IMG/VR virus record: IMGVR_UViG_3300021084_000010
Coordinates: 1-42,545 of that record
Strand: one strand, 5' to 3'
DNA from: a virus
DNA length: 42,545 bases
A program made the position numbers and the translations under genes. Positions within the stretch are counted from its first letter, which is position 1, and each line of letters begins with the position of its first letter. Positions 26,430 through 34,838 of the stretch are shown one piece after another. The notes under the pieces were generated by a model. It had not been told where the DNA came from and did not search any database. It saw only the letters and a list, made by a program, of their open reading frames with translations.

Positions 26430-27859
26430 TGAAGTTATTAAATTTAATAGAAGGTAGAAGAGAAGATATACTCAATCGTTTTGATGAGAACCCTGAGTTA
26501 CGCAAAACAATAGAGGAGTTCTTAGACCATGAATTCAATAAGAAAACAAATTATAAATATGTAAATTGGGTACTTAAAAGAAATTTTGATGACTTTGGTA
26601 ATACAATTATTTCTTTAGATAGTGTAATTAATTGGATTGAAAAATTTGATAGAGTAAGGAAAAACTTACAATACAAAGATATTAATCAATATAAAAACCT
26701 TCATGACCTTATCGATGCGTTAGAAGTTTACGGTGACACAAAAAGTGAAGAAAAAACTAAAGTAGAATCGGGCACCTCAAAGATATATGAGGACTCTGAA
26801 GTTTTAATAGTTAAACCACTTACTCAAAAATCATCATGTTATTATGGTCAGGGTACCAAATGGTGTACGTCAGCCACATCTGGTGGTAACGCATTTAGAG
26901 CCTATAATGATAGAGGTCCTTTGTATTATTTTATATTTAAAAATTTAAATAAAGATAATGATTATTATAAAATCGCCATTCATTATAATGTAGCTGAGGA
27001 TAGGTACTCACTTTTTGATGCTAAAGATAATTTTAATTCTAATCTGTTAGGTTTTTTAAAAACAAATTCAGCTTTCAATTCGATTGAAAAAGATATTGAA
27101 GAAAATCATAAAGTTGATGAATCTAAAAGTTTAGAGATTATGTTAATTAAACTTATTAGAGAAAATAAGTTTAATTTTAGTAAAATTAGAAAATATGTTT
27201 TATACGATAAGTTAGTTAATATAATTGGTGATGATAAAGGTACGAGACCACTTGTAGTCGGTTGGTATGGTGAAAAACGTATTATGATTAAAGTAAGTGA
27301 TAACGATGAGGAAATAGAATTTAGGGAATTAAGAAACAGTACTCCAAATTATGTTTATGATAGGAGACCTCTATATGAAATGGTAGAATATCTTGAGTCT
27401 AAATCGGACCCATATGATTTAGCACATTTATTAAGTCAAAATACTATACATACTAATTATAAAGTTATTAGAGATATATTTAATTTCTTTATTGAAGAAT
27501 TACATGAAGAGTTAAGTGTGGGTAATCAAGAAGGTTTTAAGTTTTGGAACCCTGTAAACTCACATTCAAATTACCGTTTTGAAAGTAGAAATCCTGATAA
27601 TGCTTACATTAAATTTTTAAATTATATAACTCAAAAAACAAATGAAGGGGAACCAGCCAGTAAGAGAGATTTCTTAATTAATGTCTTAGAAAAAGACCCT
27701 GAAGACGTAGTATTTTCAGGATATCTCTCAACAATGTTCAGTTCAATGAAAGATGCTGGACTCGTTAGTCTTTACAGAGCCAATACTTCGCCTTATTTTA
27801 GGTACAGGCTTGGGCCCAACCACAGTGTTTGGGAAAAAGGAAGACTAAAGAGAATATGA
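26429..27859 (+). CDS. Paralogue of the preceding gene with Cys-Tyr-Tyr-Gly/Lys-Trp-Cys-Thr domain, 476 aa
   Basis: Shares layout with the gene at 24810. It has an N-terminal leader (MKLLNLIEGRRE) with Leu-Ile-Glu|Gly at residues 6-9, a helical region, then SCYYGQGTKWCTSA around residue 131 followed by GPLYYFIFK and a strand-rich segment. The C-terminal half differs (neutral, aromatic) and has no recognised domain. It is joined to its neighbour by a TAATG overlap and to the next gene by ATGA, so it is part of a co-translated set. Tandem duplication followed by divergence of the C-terminal halves is the simplest explanation. Confidence 0.65.
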   Translation: MKLLNLIEGRREDILNRFDENPELRKTIEEFLDHEFNKKTNYKYVNWVLKRNFDDFGNTIISLDSVINWIEKFDRVRKNLQYKDINQYKNLHDLIDALEVYGDTKSEEKTKVESGTSKIYEDSEVLIVKPLTQKSSCYYGQGTKWCTSATSGGNAFRAYNDRGPLYYFIFKNLNKDNDYYKIAIHYNVAEDRYSLFDAKDNFNSNLLGFLKTNSAFNSIEKDIEENHKVDESKSLEIMLIKLIRENKFNFSKIRKYVLYDKLVNIIGDDKGTRPLVVGWYGEKRIMIKVSDNDEEIEFRELRNSTPNYVYDRRPLYEMVEYLESKSDPYDLAHLLSQNTIHTNYKVIRDIFNFFIEELHEELSVGNQEGFKFWNPVNSHSNYRFESRNPDNAYIKFLNYITQKTNEGEPASKRDFLINVLEKDPEDVVFSGYLSTMFSSMKDAGLVSLYRANTSPYFRYRLGPNHSVWEKGRLKRI

Positions 27860-28632
27860 GATTAGATACCAATTGGATTTTACAAGAACCTATAGATTTA
27901 GAGCATAAACAATATGTTCTAATGGACTATATTACCAAAGTTGATAAGGACTTTGATGAATTTAAGTTATACCCATCCTTCCAAGAATTGTCGTTACATT
28001 TAGCTAACGTTGGTTCAATTAAGGACCGTTCTAGATATATTACACTTAATAGGGAACCAGACGATATTGATGATGAAATATTATTAGACGACTTGGTGTA
28101 TAATAATTTAAGACATAGTAAAGAAACTAAAGAAGAAATATCAAAGATTATAAAGTTTTCTCAGAGTAGATTAACGGATTTATTTTTAATAGGTAAGTCT
28201 ATATGGACATTACTATATGATAATGTTTCAATACGAATTGTCTTTAATGACCTTAAAAAAACAAATACTAAACCAGGTATAGGGTTTTTTTATATTGTGT
28301 ATGATGAGTTATTACATGTTTATCAATATAGAATTAATACCTACACTAAAACAACTAATGAAAATAAATGTAAAGTAGATTTAATTTATAAAGGTGACGT
28401 GATAGACGTAACCGATAAAAAAAGTCTAATTAATTTAATTAGAAGTAAAGCTATTATTTTCAATGAAAAAAAATCAGAAAAGTTTTTAAAACAGATAGAA
28501 GATTCATATCCTATTTTTAGGGTTAGGTATGAAGAAAAATTTCCGTTAGAAGGTTCTATTTTATCTATAGCTAAGAGAAAGGTTATGAACTATATTTTTC
28601 AAACAATTAAAATTCAAGAATTAAAGTCCTAA
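27856..28632 (+). CDS. Hypothetical protein, 258 aa
   Basis: No named family recognised. The N-terminus (MRLDTNWILQEPIDLEHKQY) is followed by a helical segment and a basic C-terminal helix. I chose ATG 27856, which overlaps the upstream stop as ATGA; an earlier in-frame ATG at 27829 would overlap by 31 nt. It is followed within 1 nt by the DUF2452 gene. Probably a soluble phage-conserved protein of unknown role. Confidence 0.65.
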   Translation: MRLDTNWILQEPIDLEHKQYVLMDYITKVDKDFDEFKLYPSFQELSLHLANVGSIKDRSRYITLNREPDDIDDEILLDDLVYNNLRHSKETKEEISKIIKFSQSRLTDLFLIGKSIWTLLYDNVSIRIVFNDLKKTNTKPGIGFFYIVYDELLHVYQYRINTYTKTTNENKCKVDLIYKGDVIDVTDKKSLINLIRSKAIIFNEKKSEKFLKQIEDSYPIFRVRYEEKFPLEGSILSIAKRKVMNYIFQTIKIQELKS

Positions 28633-28633
28633 G

Positions 28634-29056
28634 ATGAGTAACATTAAACTTAAAAAACCTGACCATATTGTATGGGACGAAGAAACTCAAAAATATAACG
28701 CAAATATATTACCTTATGGGAGTAGCGTATCGGCGCCCGTTATTAAAATAGAAGATATTTCATCCTACAAACAAAGGAATGTACAAAAGATACAGAAAAA
28801 ATTCAATAAAAAATACCAAGAATTAGTAGATGAATATAATAATTTAGTTGATGAAGTTAAATTAAATCAAATAGTGTATGAGTCTAAATTTTCTTTTGAG
28901 CCGATAATAGGTCATATTTATTATCTTTATTATGGAGATGATGGAAAATATTTCTTATCATTAATAGAACCTGAAATGTGGAATCAAGAATTTGTTCTAA
29001 GTGTTGAACTAAATTCTGAACATAAATGGGTCTTAATAAAAAAACCTCAAAACTAA
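28634..29056 (+). CDS. DUF2452-family protein, 140 aa
   Basis: The C-terminal half has the DUF2452 pattern: a helical region with Lys/Gln repeats (about 50-75), then FEPIIGHIYYLYYGDDGKYF, a Ser-Leu-Ile-Glu-Pro-x-x-Trp turn and a closing Trp. The family includes eukaryotic C1orf50-like and bacterial/phage proteins and has no known function. It has a single-base overlap with the next gene (TAATG). The assignment is from motif recall. Confidence 0.6.
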   Translation: MSNIKLKKPDHIVWDEETQKYNANILPYGSSVSAPVIKIEDISSYKQRNVQKIQKKFNKKYQELVDEYNNLVDEVKLNQIVYESKFSFEPIIGHIYYLYYGDDGKYFLSLIEPEMWNQEFVLSVELNSEHKWVLIKKPQN

Positions 29057-29988
29057 TGAAACTTCAAAACCCTATAGACGTTAATATTACAGATAAAACT
29101 GTATCAGTTCTTTTAGCGGGTGGTTTGGGTAATATGATGTTTCAGACAGCAACCTTAATGGTCTACGCTAAAGAAATGGGTTATGACCCAATTGTTGGTT
29201 ATTGGACTACACATCAATCAGAGAGTTCTAAATTTAATAAACATCTTAATCGAAATGGTAGAAATATACATTTTGACCCATGGGGTGGACACATATTAAA
29301 AGACCCACATATATCATTTGGTGATGTTTACCCTAAATTACCGTGGTTCGATAGTAGACCTAATGCCTTTGAATGGTGGTTTGACCAAAGTTTAGGGTGG
29401 GATATAGATACTGGTGAAGGTGGAGTGTACTACGATTTAAAACAAAAAGTAAAACCACCTTACCTATTTCAGGGTTACTTTTTTAATAAATTGTATTGGC
29501 ATCACGAGAGGGATTATATTTTAGAAATATTCGAACCTGATGAAAATATAACAAATTATATTGAATACAATTATGGTAGTTTATTTAAAAATAGTATATC
29601 CTTACATCTAAGAATGGGTGGAGGTAGACAAGATAATTTTTTTGATATAAAATTAATACCTGAAGAATGGGTTATTAAAATTTTAAATAATGAGAGTGAG
29701 GGACATAAAGTACTTGTGTTTTCAGATAATTTAGAATCTGCCAAAAATTTCGTAAACAAATTAGGGTTTCCTAAGGAAAAGTTTGTTTATATTGATGAAG
29801 ACCCGTATATTGCGGTTCATATGATGAGTATGTGTGATAAACACATATTATCAAATTCAACGTTATCATTTTGGGGTGCGTATCTTGATAAAAAACAAGA
29901 AAATGAGTATACTTTTATTCATGAAAGTTTTTTTGAAAGACATCCTTATAGTATGATACCTTACAATAAATGGAAAATTAATAATTAA
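29056..29988 (+). CDS. GT11 family glycosyltransferase (alpha-1,2-fucosyltransferase-like)
   Basis: 310 residues from ATG 29056, which overlaps the upstream stop (TAATG); an in-frame ATG at 29026 would overlap by 31 nt. Motifs of GT11/FUT-type enzymes are visible in order: a Gly-Gly-Leu-Gly-Asn-Met-Met-Phe-Gln start (about 18), a His-Leu-Arg-Met-Gly segment (about 186) as the HxRxGD-like donor site, VLVFSDN (about 222), and a MSMCDKHILSNSTLSFWGAY block (about 256). These enzymes move fucose from GDP-fucose to a sugar hydroxyl. No GDP-fucose synthesis gene is in the window, so the donor would come from host or elsewhere in the phage. Possible targets are the fibre glycans or host surface. Confidence 0.8.
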   Translation: MKLQNPIDVNITDKTVSVLLAGGLGNMMFQTATLMVYAKEMGYDPIVGYWTTHQSESSKFNKHLNRNGRNIHFDPWGGHILKDPHISFGDVYPKLPWFDSRPNAFEWWFDQSLGWDIDTGEGGVYYDLKQKVKPPYLFQGYFFNKLYWHHERDYILEIFEPDENITNYIEYNYGSLFKNSISLHLRMGGGRQDNFFDIKLIPEEWVIKILNNESEGHKVLVFSDNLESAKNFVNKLGFPKEKFVYIDEDPYIAVHMMSMCDKHILSNSTLSFWGAYLDKKQENEYTFIHESFFERHPYSMIPYNKWKINN

Positions 29989-29999
29989 ATGATAATACT

Positions 30000-30215
30000 A
30001 TGAGTGAAAAATTTGAAATACCAACAGAACGTATGAATATGTTAACAGGTAAACTTAGGGTACCTATTCATATCAATTACATATCGGATTATATTTTATG
30101 TGAGTCTACAGAAAAAACTAGAATAATTTTAAAACAATTAATTAATAGAGACTTAATAGAGGTTAGTAAACACGCTGATGACTATTATGTTTTAAAAGCT
30201 AAAGGTAATGAGTAA
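30000..30215 (+). CDS. Small winged-helix-like hypothetical protein, 71 aa
   Basis: A 71-residue protein whose layout (helix, YILCESTEKTRIILKQLINR, then ISV-type strand pair with DYYVLKAK) suggests a small winged-helix fold; this is only a fold guess. It overlaps the DUF3310 gene by 8 nt, so is co-translated with it. Confidence 0.5.
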   Translation: MSEKFEIPTERMNMLTGKLRVPIHINYISDYILCESTEKTRIILKQLINRDLIEVSKHADDYYVLKAKGNE

Positions 30216-30444
30216 AGAATTAGTATCACACCCTGACCATTATGGTGGTGAAGATAACCCATATGAGGTTATAAAAATAGCAGAAGCTACAGGGTTAGAT
30301 GAAGATGCATATCTATTTAACGTATTAAAGTATATAGTTAGAAGTGGAAAAAAAGATGACAACCCACCTGTACAAGATTTAAAAAAAGCGTTATTTTATT
30401 TAGATAGAAGAATTAAAACAATTGAACAAAATGGAGAAGAATAA
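30208..30444 (+). CDS. DUF3310 protein, 78 aa
   Basis: Matches the phage-typical DUF3310 family along its length: SHPDHYGG at the start, NPYEVIKIAEATGLDED, the core YLFNVLKYIVRSGKKD and LKKALFYLDRRI at the end. It is often annotated as nucleotide kinase-like in phages but without demonstrated activity. It overlaps the DNA methyltransferase start by 14 nt. Confidence 0.88.
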   Translation: MSKELVSHPDHYGGEDNPYEVIKIAEATGLDEDAYLFNVLKYIVRSGKKDDNPPVQDLKKALFYLDRRIKTIEQNGEE

Positions 30445-31300
30445 AATTTATTGCGGTGATGGCCGTAAACTTATGTCGGAGATGTCCGAAAAAACTGTAG
30501 ACTTAGTTGTTACTAGTCCACCTTATGGTGTTGGTATTGATTATGATAGTTGGGATGATGATAAAGAAATAGCCGAGTACTGGAAATTTACAAGAGAATG
30601 GTTAAGAGAGACTTATCGAGTACTTAAAGACGATGGTCGTATAGCACTAAACATTCCTTACGAAATTAACAGACAAAAAAAAGGTGGTAGAATATATTTT
30701 TCTGCTGAATTTTGGATGATAATGAAAGAGATTGGGTTTGGTTTCTTTGGTATTGTAGATTTAGAAGAAGATTCCCCACATCGTTCAAAAACAACTGCTT
30801 GGGGTAGTTGGATGAGCCCGTCTTCACCATATATCTATAATCCTAAGGAGTGTGTGATTCTTGCTTATAAGAAAAAACATAAGAAAGATATTAAAGGAAC
30901 CCCTCAATGGAAAGGTGAGTTTCAAATGGTTCCTAATGAAAAAATTGAAGGTGAGTTTAGAAAGAAGTTAGTCTATGAGGATAAAGATAAAAAAGATTTT
31001 ATGTCTTTAGTCTTTGGTCAGTGGAATTATTTTGCGGATACAAGACAAAAAACAAAGGCGACATTTTCATTGGATATACCATATAGGGCGATTAAAATTC
31101 TTTCATATAAAGAAGATGTAGTTATGGACCCATTCAACGGAAGTGGGACTACTTGTTTAGCTGCGGAAATGTTAGGTAGACCTTGGATTGGTATGGATAT
31201 CAGTAAAAATTACTGTGAAGTTGCCAGAGAAAGACTAAAAGAGTATCAAACTGAACAAAAACAGTTGAAGTTAGTTTTAGATGAACATACGAGAAATTAG
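30431..31300 (+). CDS. Beta-class DNA methyltransferase (N4-cytosine or N6-adenine)
   Basis: A SAM-dependent amino-methyltransferase of 289 residues. The catalytic motif Thr-Ser-Pro-Pro-Tyr is at about residues 28-32, and the SAM-binding motif Asp-Pro-Phe-Asn-Gly-Ser-Gly-Thr is near residue 235. Motif IV before motif I gives the beta class. TSPPY occurs in both N4-cytosine and some N6-adenine enzymes. No restriction endonuclease is adjacent, so it is an orphan methyltransferase, likely protecting phage DNA or regulating it. I chose ATG 30431; an in-frame TTG at 30422 is also possible. Confidence 0.88.
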   Translation: MEKNKIYCGDGRKLMSEMSEKTVDLVVTSPPYGVGIDYDSWDDDKEIAEYWKFTREWLRETYRVLKDDGRIALNIPYEINRQKKGGRIYFSAEFWMIMKEIGFGFFGIVDLEEDSPHRSKTTAWGSWMSPSSPYIYNPKECVILAYKKKHKKDIKGTPQWKGEFQMVPNEKIEGEFRKKLVYEDKDKKDFMSLVFGQWNYFADTRQKTKATFSLDIPYRAIKILSYKEDVVMDPFNGSGTTCLAAEMLGRPWIGMDISKNYCEVARERLKEYQTEQKQLKLVLDEHTRN

Positions 31301-31451
31301 TATTAAGAACCACGACTCAATCACTATAGTAACAACTGATGGTCATGTAAAAACATTTAAAAAAGGAAGTCTAAGTAACCCTAAAAAAGTGTGGTTTGAT
31401 AATATCATCGCATGTTCAATATCATTAATGAGTGAAACCCCTACAAAGTGA
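31281..31451 (+). CDS. Small hypothetical protein, 56 aa
   Basis: An ATG-initiated ORF overlapping the methyltransferase end by 20 nt. The product looks like a small beta protein (ISIKNHDSITIVTTDGHVK, then a basic loop and WFDNIIACSISL). Its stop codon lies inside the terminator hairpin at 31435-31461, which fits a real last gene of the operon. No family recognised. Confidence 0.6.
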   Translation: MNIREISIKNHDSITIVTTDGHVKTFKKGSLSNPKKVWFDNIIACSISLMSETPTK

Positions 31452-31461
31452 GGGGTTTTTT
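31435..31461 (+). terminator. Rho-independent terminator after the methyltransferase operon
   Basis: An 8-bp stem (AAACCCCT / AGGGGTTT) with an 8-nt loop and a T tract. It overlaps the end of the 56-aa ORF. Confidence 0.88.
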
Positions 31462-31472
31462 GTTATTATAGA

Positions 31473-31479
31473 TATTTAT
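31473..31479 (+). promoter_or_regulatory. TATTTAT element, candidate late promoter of the lysis genes
   Basis: TATTTAT followed by TAATAAAAG lies 21 nt upstream of the lysozyme start and 12 nt after a terminator, a very compact terminator-promoter junction. Confidence 0.45.
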
Positions 31480-31493
31480 TAATAAAAGTTTTT

Positions 31494-32063
31494 ATGTCAA
31501 AGTTATTTATAAATGAATCGGAAGAGTCTCAAATACGTAAAATGTATTTAATTGAAAGTGACTCTGACAAAAAAGATGGTACGATAATGAAGGCCAGTCA
31601 AAACTTTTGGGACCATATTAAATTTGAAGAAGGTGACCCCAAAAAACCAATTGGTAACATAAAGGCGCCAGTATTAAAGGCTTATAAAGACACAAGTGGA
31701 GTTTTAACTATCGGTTATGGACACACTGGTAGTGATGTAAAACGTGGTTTAGTGATAGATAAAAAAACTGCGTTAGAGTTACTTTATAAAGATGCTTCGG
31801 AGGCTGCCGACTGCGTTAGAAGATTTTTAGGGGAATGGAAAGATAAAGGATTAAAAACGTATATGTTAACTCAAGGACAATTTGATTCGTTAATATCATT
31901 AGTTTTTAATACTGGATGTGATTCAGTTAGAATGTCAAGATTTATACAATATGTTAAATCTGGTCAAAATAAAAAAGCGGCAGAAAGTATTTTATCATAT
32001 AAGTCCTCGAATGATGGTCTTAAGAATAGAAGAACAAAAGAAAAAAATATGTTTATATCATGA
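31494..32063 (+). CDS. GH24 (T4-type) lysozyme with N-terminal leader
   Basis: A peptidoglycan muramidase of 189 residues. The family core starts near residue 33, with the catalytic Glu in the Phe-Glu-Glu-Gly region (about 42-45), AYKDTSGVLTIGYGHT (catalytic Asp and Thr), GQFDSLISLVFNTG and a final GLKNRR. The first about 30 residues are extra and contain two (L/I)-X-Glu|Ser sites (residues 6-9 and 19-22), like T4 prohead-protease sites, so this lysozyme may be packaged or processed in the virion instead of being a classical endolysin. It has a stop-start overlap (ATGA) with the DHH-GH19 gene. Confidence 0.88.
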   Translation: MSKLFINESEESQIRKMYLIESDSDKKDGTIMKASQNFWDHIKFEEGDPKKPIGNIKAPVLKAYKDTSGVLTIGYGHTGSDVKRGLVIDKKTALELLYKDASEAADCVRRFLGEWKDKGLKTYMLTQGQFDSLISLVFNTGCDSVRMSRFIQYVKSGQNKKAAESILSYKSSNDGLKNRRTKEKNMFIS

Positions 32064-34438
32064 AAAAATTAATTAAAGAATCAGGATTAAGAAATATCAA
32101 CGATTTATCTAAGAGATATGAGAAAGCTAAAATATATTTTCATCAAGATTTAGACGGTGTTACGACTGCCTTAGCTATGAAAAATTATTTAGAGAATAAT
32201 GGAATTAAAGTTGTTGATTCTGAAATAATACAATACGGTGATAAGGAATTTGCGGTAAAGAAACAAGATGCTAAAGGTGATACGATGCCGGTTTTAGTTG
32301 ATTTCGCACATGGAAAGCCGATGTTTGTTGTACATACAGACCATCATGATAGTCAAACAGGTGTGGAAGGCGACACATCAACATCATTCAGGTCGTCACG
32401 TTCAAATGTTGAGACTTTATCTCAAATAATGTCACCAAGTGATATCTTTACTGCCGATGATATTAGATTAATATCTACAGTCGATTCTGCAGATTTTGCT
32501 AAGTATGGGTTAGAACCACAAGATATAATGAATTTTGTATTTAAATTACAAAAAGATAAGTCATTACAGAAAAATAAAATGGCCTTAGGTTTAGCAACTA
32601 ACAAACTTATGTTAGCTTATAAGAATAAACCAGGTTTTATGGAAGATTTAGTAATGACATCTCAACCATCACTATTAAACATATTTCAAAACATTAATAG
32701 ATTAGCTGCTGAAAAGGGGTATGCGTTACCTGAAGAGATGGCTTTAAATCAAAAAGATTATGTACAGAAACAAAAAGATAGTGATAAAGTTTATGTTGAT
32801 GACGGAATTATAGTACAATACGGAGGAGGTTCAATGTTTAAACCAGGTTCTTATGACCGTTATACTCCATTTAAAAATAATCCTGAAGCTGACTTTATAG
32901 TAATCGCTTGGCCAATGGGGTTAGTACAAGCGTCATGTAACCCATTTAAAGGTGAGAGAGAATTGAAAGGTGTTAACTTAGGTGATATAGCTCAAGAAGT
33001 ATTAAGTAAATGGGAGAGTCAATTAAGAGAAAAGATAATTCCTTTATCTACTATCAAATGGATATCAGAAGGTAATAAACAATTTGGAGATGAGTCAGTT
33101 GGTTTCACTAATGCGGATTTAGAAGCCTTTTATGGTGATAAGGTTCGTTCAATGGATGGGGGTGATGACTATATGGAAAAATTAAAAGATATTATGGACA
33201 AACCATCTACTAAGTTAACTGAAGATGAGTGGGCTATATTAGATAAGTTAGGTGTACCGGCATGGGAAATGATTCAAGCTAACTCAGGTGGACACAAATG
33301 TATTACAAACATATCTGCGTTAAATTACTTCGGAAGAGGTAAGAGAAAACCTGAAGGTAAGTACAAGTATAGTAAAGATAGAGGTGATTCACCATATGTT
33401 AAGTTTGTTAAGATGATTCAAAAAGAGTTCGTAAGAAAACTTAAAGAAAAAATAAATGAATCAAAAGGATTAAATGAACAAGCAGACAAGGCTGAATTAG
33501 TCGATGCTGATAGTAATCAATTATTAGTTAATATTAACAATATTGAAGGTGACATCGAAAGAAGTGACCGTAAAAATATGAGATTTAAACAAGATGTTGA
33601 GTCATTTCAGATTGGATTATCTTTATTAGGTTATGAATTACCGGTGTATGGTGTCGATGGGTTATTCGGACCCGAAACAGAAAGAGCGTTAAATAAATTT
33701 AAGAGAGACAACAAATTAGAGGAAAACGGGATTTTTTCTACAGGAACTAAAGATTTAATGTATAATAAATTAAAAAATGAAAATATAGAAGATAAGGATA
33801 TAGAAAAATATACATATTCAAGTAAGGAGTTTACTACATTAGATGGTAAGATAACTCATACGTACTCAGGTAAAGCATCTAAAGGAATACAAAGATTAAT
33901 TGATACTATGATTGAGAACGGTATTACAGACCCAGTCGCACAAATTGGTATGTTAGCGGTAATAGGTAAAGAAACTCATTTTATTAATAAAAAAGAAAGA
34001 GGTTATCATAATACATCTAATCGTAGAATTAATAAAATATTTTCAAAAACTAGAAAGATGTCTGATTCAGAATTAAATGATTTAAAGAGAGACTATGATA
34101 AGTTTTTTAATTTAGTATATAATGGTAGAATTGGTAATAATAATAAAAATGATGGTTCAAAATACGTTGGTAGAGGTTATAACCAATTAACGGGTAAAGC
34201 TAATTATCAAAAATATGGAAATAAAGTTGGTATTGATATCGTTAGTGACCCTGATAAGATGTTAGATGATAAAACAGCTGCCGAAGTTGCTGTAAAATTC
34301 TTAATTAGTAAAGGTGTACCTGAGTTTAGTAACCCTAAAGAGTCTACATTATATTTTGCTGATGTTAATTCAGGAAGTCCTAAGAGAAGAGCTAGAGAAC
34401 ACTCAATTGAAGAATTACAAAAATTTGATATAGCTTAA
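32060..34438 (+). CDS. Fusion of DHH/DHHA1 phosphoesterase with peptidoglycan-binding and GH19 lysin domains
   Basis: 792 residues. The DHH part (about 20-450) shows YFHQDLDGVTTALAM, VHTDHHDSQTG, STVDSADF and the DHHA1-like GGHKCITNIS, so metal-binding residues appear intact; such enzymes cleave small nucleotides, cyclic dinucleotides or ssDNA. A linker contains Ile-Asn-Glu|Ser at 465-468. A peptidoglycan-binding domain follows (about 511-575, VYGVDGLFGPETERALNKF). The GH19 chitinase-like lysozyme domain (about 610-792) has the catalytic Glu in GKETHF and a YVGRGYNQLTGKANY block. The N-terminus (MKKLIKESG) has its own Ile-Lys-Glu|Ser site. The fusion is odd: one half acts on nucleotides, the other on the cell wall. 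Processing at 467 would separate them (inference). Confidence 0.85.
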   Translation: MKKLIKESGLRNINDLSKRYEKAKIYFHQDLDGVTTALAMKNYLENNGIKVVDSEIIQYGDKEFAVKKQDAKGDTMPVLVDFAHGKPMFVVHTDHHDSQTGVEGDTSTSFRSSRSNVETLSQIMSPSDIFTADDIRLISTVDSADFAKYGLEPQDIMNFVFKLQKDKSLQKNKMALGLATNKLMLAYKNKPGFMEDLVMTSQPSLLNIFQNINRLAAEKGYALPEEMALNQKDYVQKQKDSDKVYVDDGIIVQYGGGSMFKPGSYDRYTPFKNNPEADFIVIAWPMGLVQASCNPFKGERELKGVNLGDIAQEVLSKWESQLREKIIPLSTIKWISEGNKQFGDESVGFTNADLEAFYGDKVRSMDGGDDYMEKLKDIMDKPSTKLTEDEWAILDKLGVPAWEMIQANSGGHKCITNISALNYFGRGKRKPEGKYKYSKDRGDSPYVKFVKMIQKEFVRKLKEKINESKGLNEQADKAELVDADSNQLLVNINNIEGDIERSDRKNMRFKQDVESFQIGLSLLGYELPVYGVDGLFGPETERALNKFKRDNKLEENGIFSTGTKDLMYNKLKNENIEDKDIEKYTYSSKEFTTLDGKITHTYSGKASKGIQRLIDTMIENGITDPVAQIGMLAVIGKETHFINKKERGYHNTSNRRINKIFSKTRKMSDSELNDLKRDYDKFFNLVYNGRIGNNNKNDGSKYVGRGYNQLTGKANYQKYGNKVGIDIVSDPDKMLDDKTAAEVAVKFLISKGVPEFSNPKESTLYFADVNSGSPKRRAREHSIEELQKFDIA

Positions 34439-34454
34439 AACAATTAAGACAACT

Positions 34455-34811
34455 TTAAAATAAAGATAAGGAGACGATGTCTCCTTTTTTTATGCCTTGT
34501 TCTTCACAAAAACCACCAAAGACCTCTAAAACTGTATCACCAAATCCTTGATATGATTCACAATTTTTCTTATCATTACATGGTTGACAGTTAGAATGAA
34601 TTTTAGTTATTGTTGTTCCATCTATGAAAATAATGTCTAATGGTATAATACAATTATACATCCAAAAACTTTGTTCGGTACGTTCAGGCATAAAAAATAA
34701 CATACCATCAAAGGACTCATCAAATCTTTTTCCCATCATTCCATCAGTTATGGATTTTTTAGTGGAAGAAACTTTGACTTTTAAAATATTATTTTCTATG
34801 ATTACTTTCAT
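34455..34811 (-). CDS. DUF192-family protein, 118 aa
   Basis: Matches DUF192: KSITDGMMGKRFDESFDGMLF, the Phe-Trp-Met-x-Asn-Cys-Ile-Ile-Pro-Leu-Asp-Ile-Ile-Phe-Ile-Asp core (about 48-63), and a C-terminal LEVFGGFCEEQGIKKGD. The usual Met-Lys-Asn-Thr is Met-Tyr-Asn-Cys here. Two further Cys pairs lie near residue 75 (Cys-Gln-Pro-Cys, then Asn-Cys-Glu). Role unknown in the family; here a lone minus-strand gene divergent from the NUDIX gene. Its last codons encode the terminator hairpin of the opposite strand. Confidence 0.82.
   Translation of the reverse strand: MKVIIENNILKVKVSSTKKSITDGMMGKRFDESFDGMLFFMPERTEQSFWMYNCIIPLDIIFIDGTTITKIHSNCQPCNDKKNCESYQGFGDTVLEVFGGFCEEQGIKKGDIVSLSLF
34468..34491 (+). 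terminator. Plus-strand terminator inside the 3' end of the DUF192 gene
   Basis: An 8-bp stem (AAGGAGAC / GTCTCCTT) with a 3-nt loop and a seven-T tail terminates the lysis genes. The whole element lies within the coding sequence of the convergent DUF192 gene. Confidence 0.85.
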
Positions 34812-34815
34812 ACTA

Positions 34816-34822
34816 ATAAATA
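34816..34822 (-). promoter_or_regulatory. TATTTAT element (minus strand) upstream of DUF192
   Basis: Minus-strand TATTTAT whose nearest base is 5 nt upstream of the DUF192 start codon, in the 27-nt divergent spacer with the NUDIX gene. This is closer than other copies and would give a nearly leaderless mRNA. Confidence 0.3.
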
Positions 34823-34838
34823 TCCAATAAAACTAATA

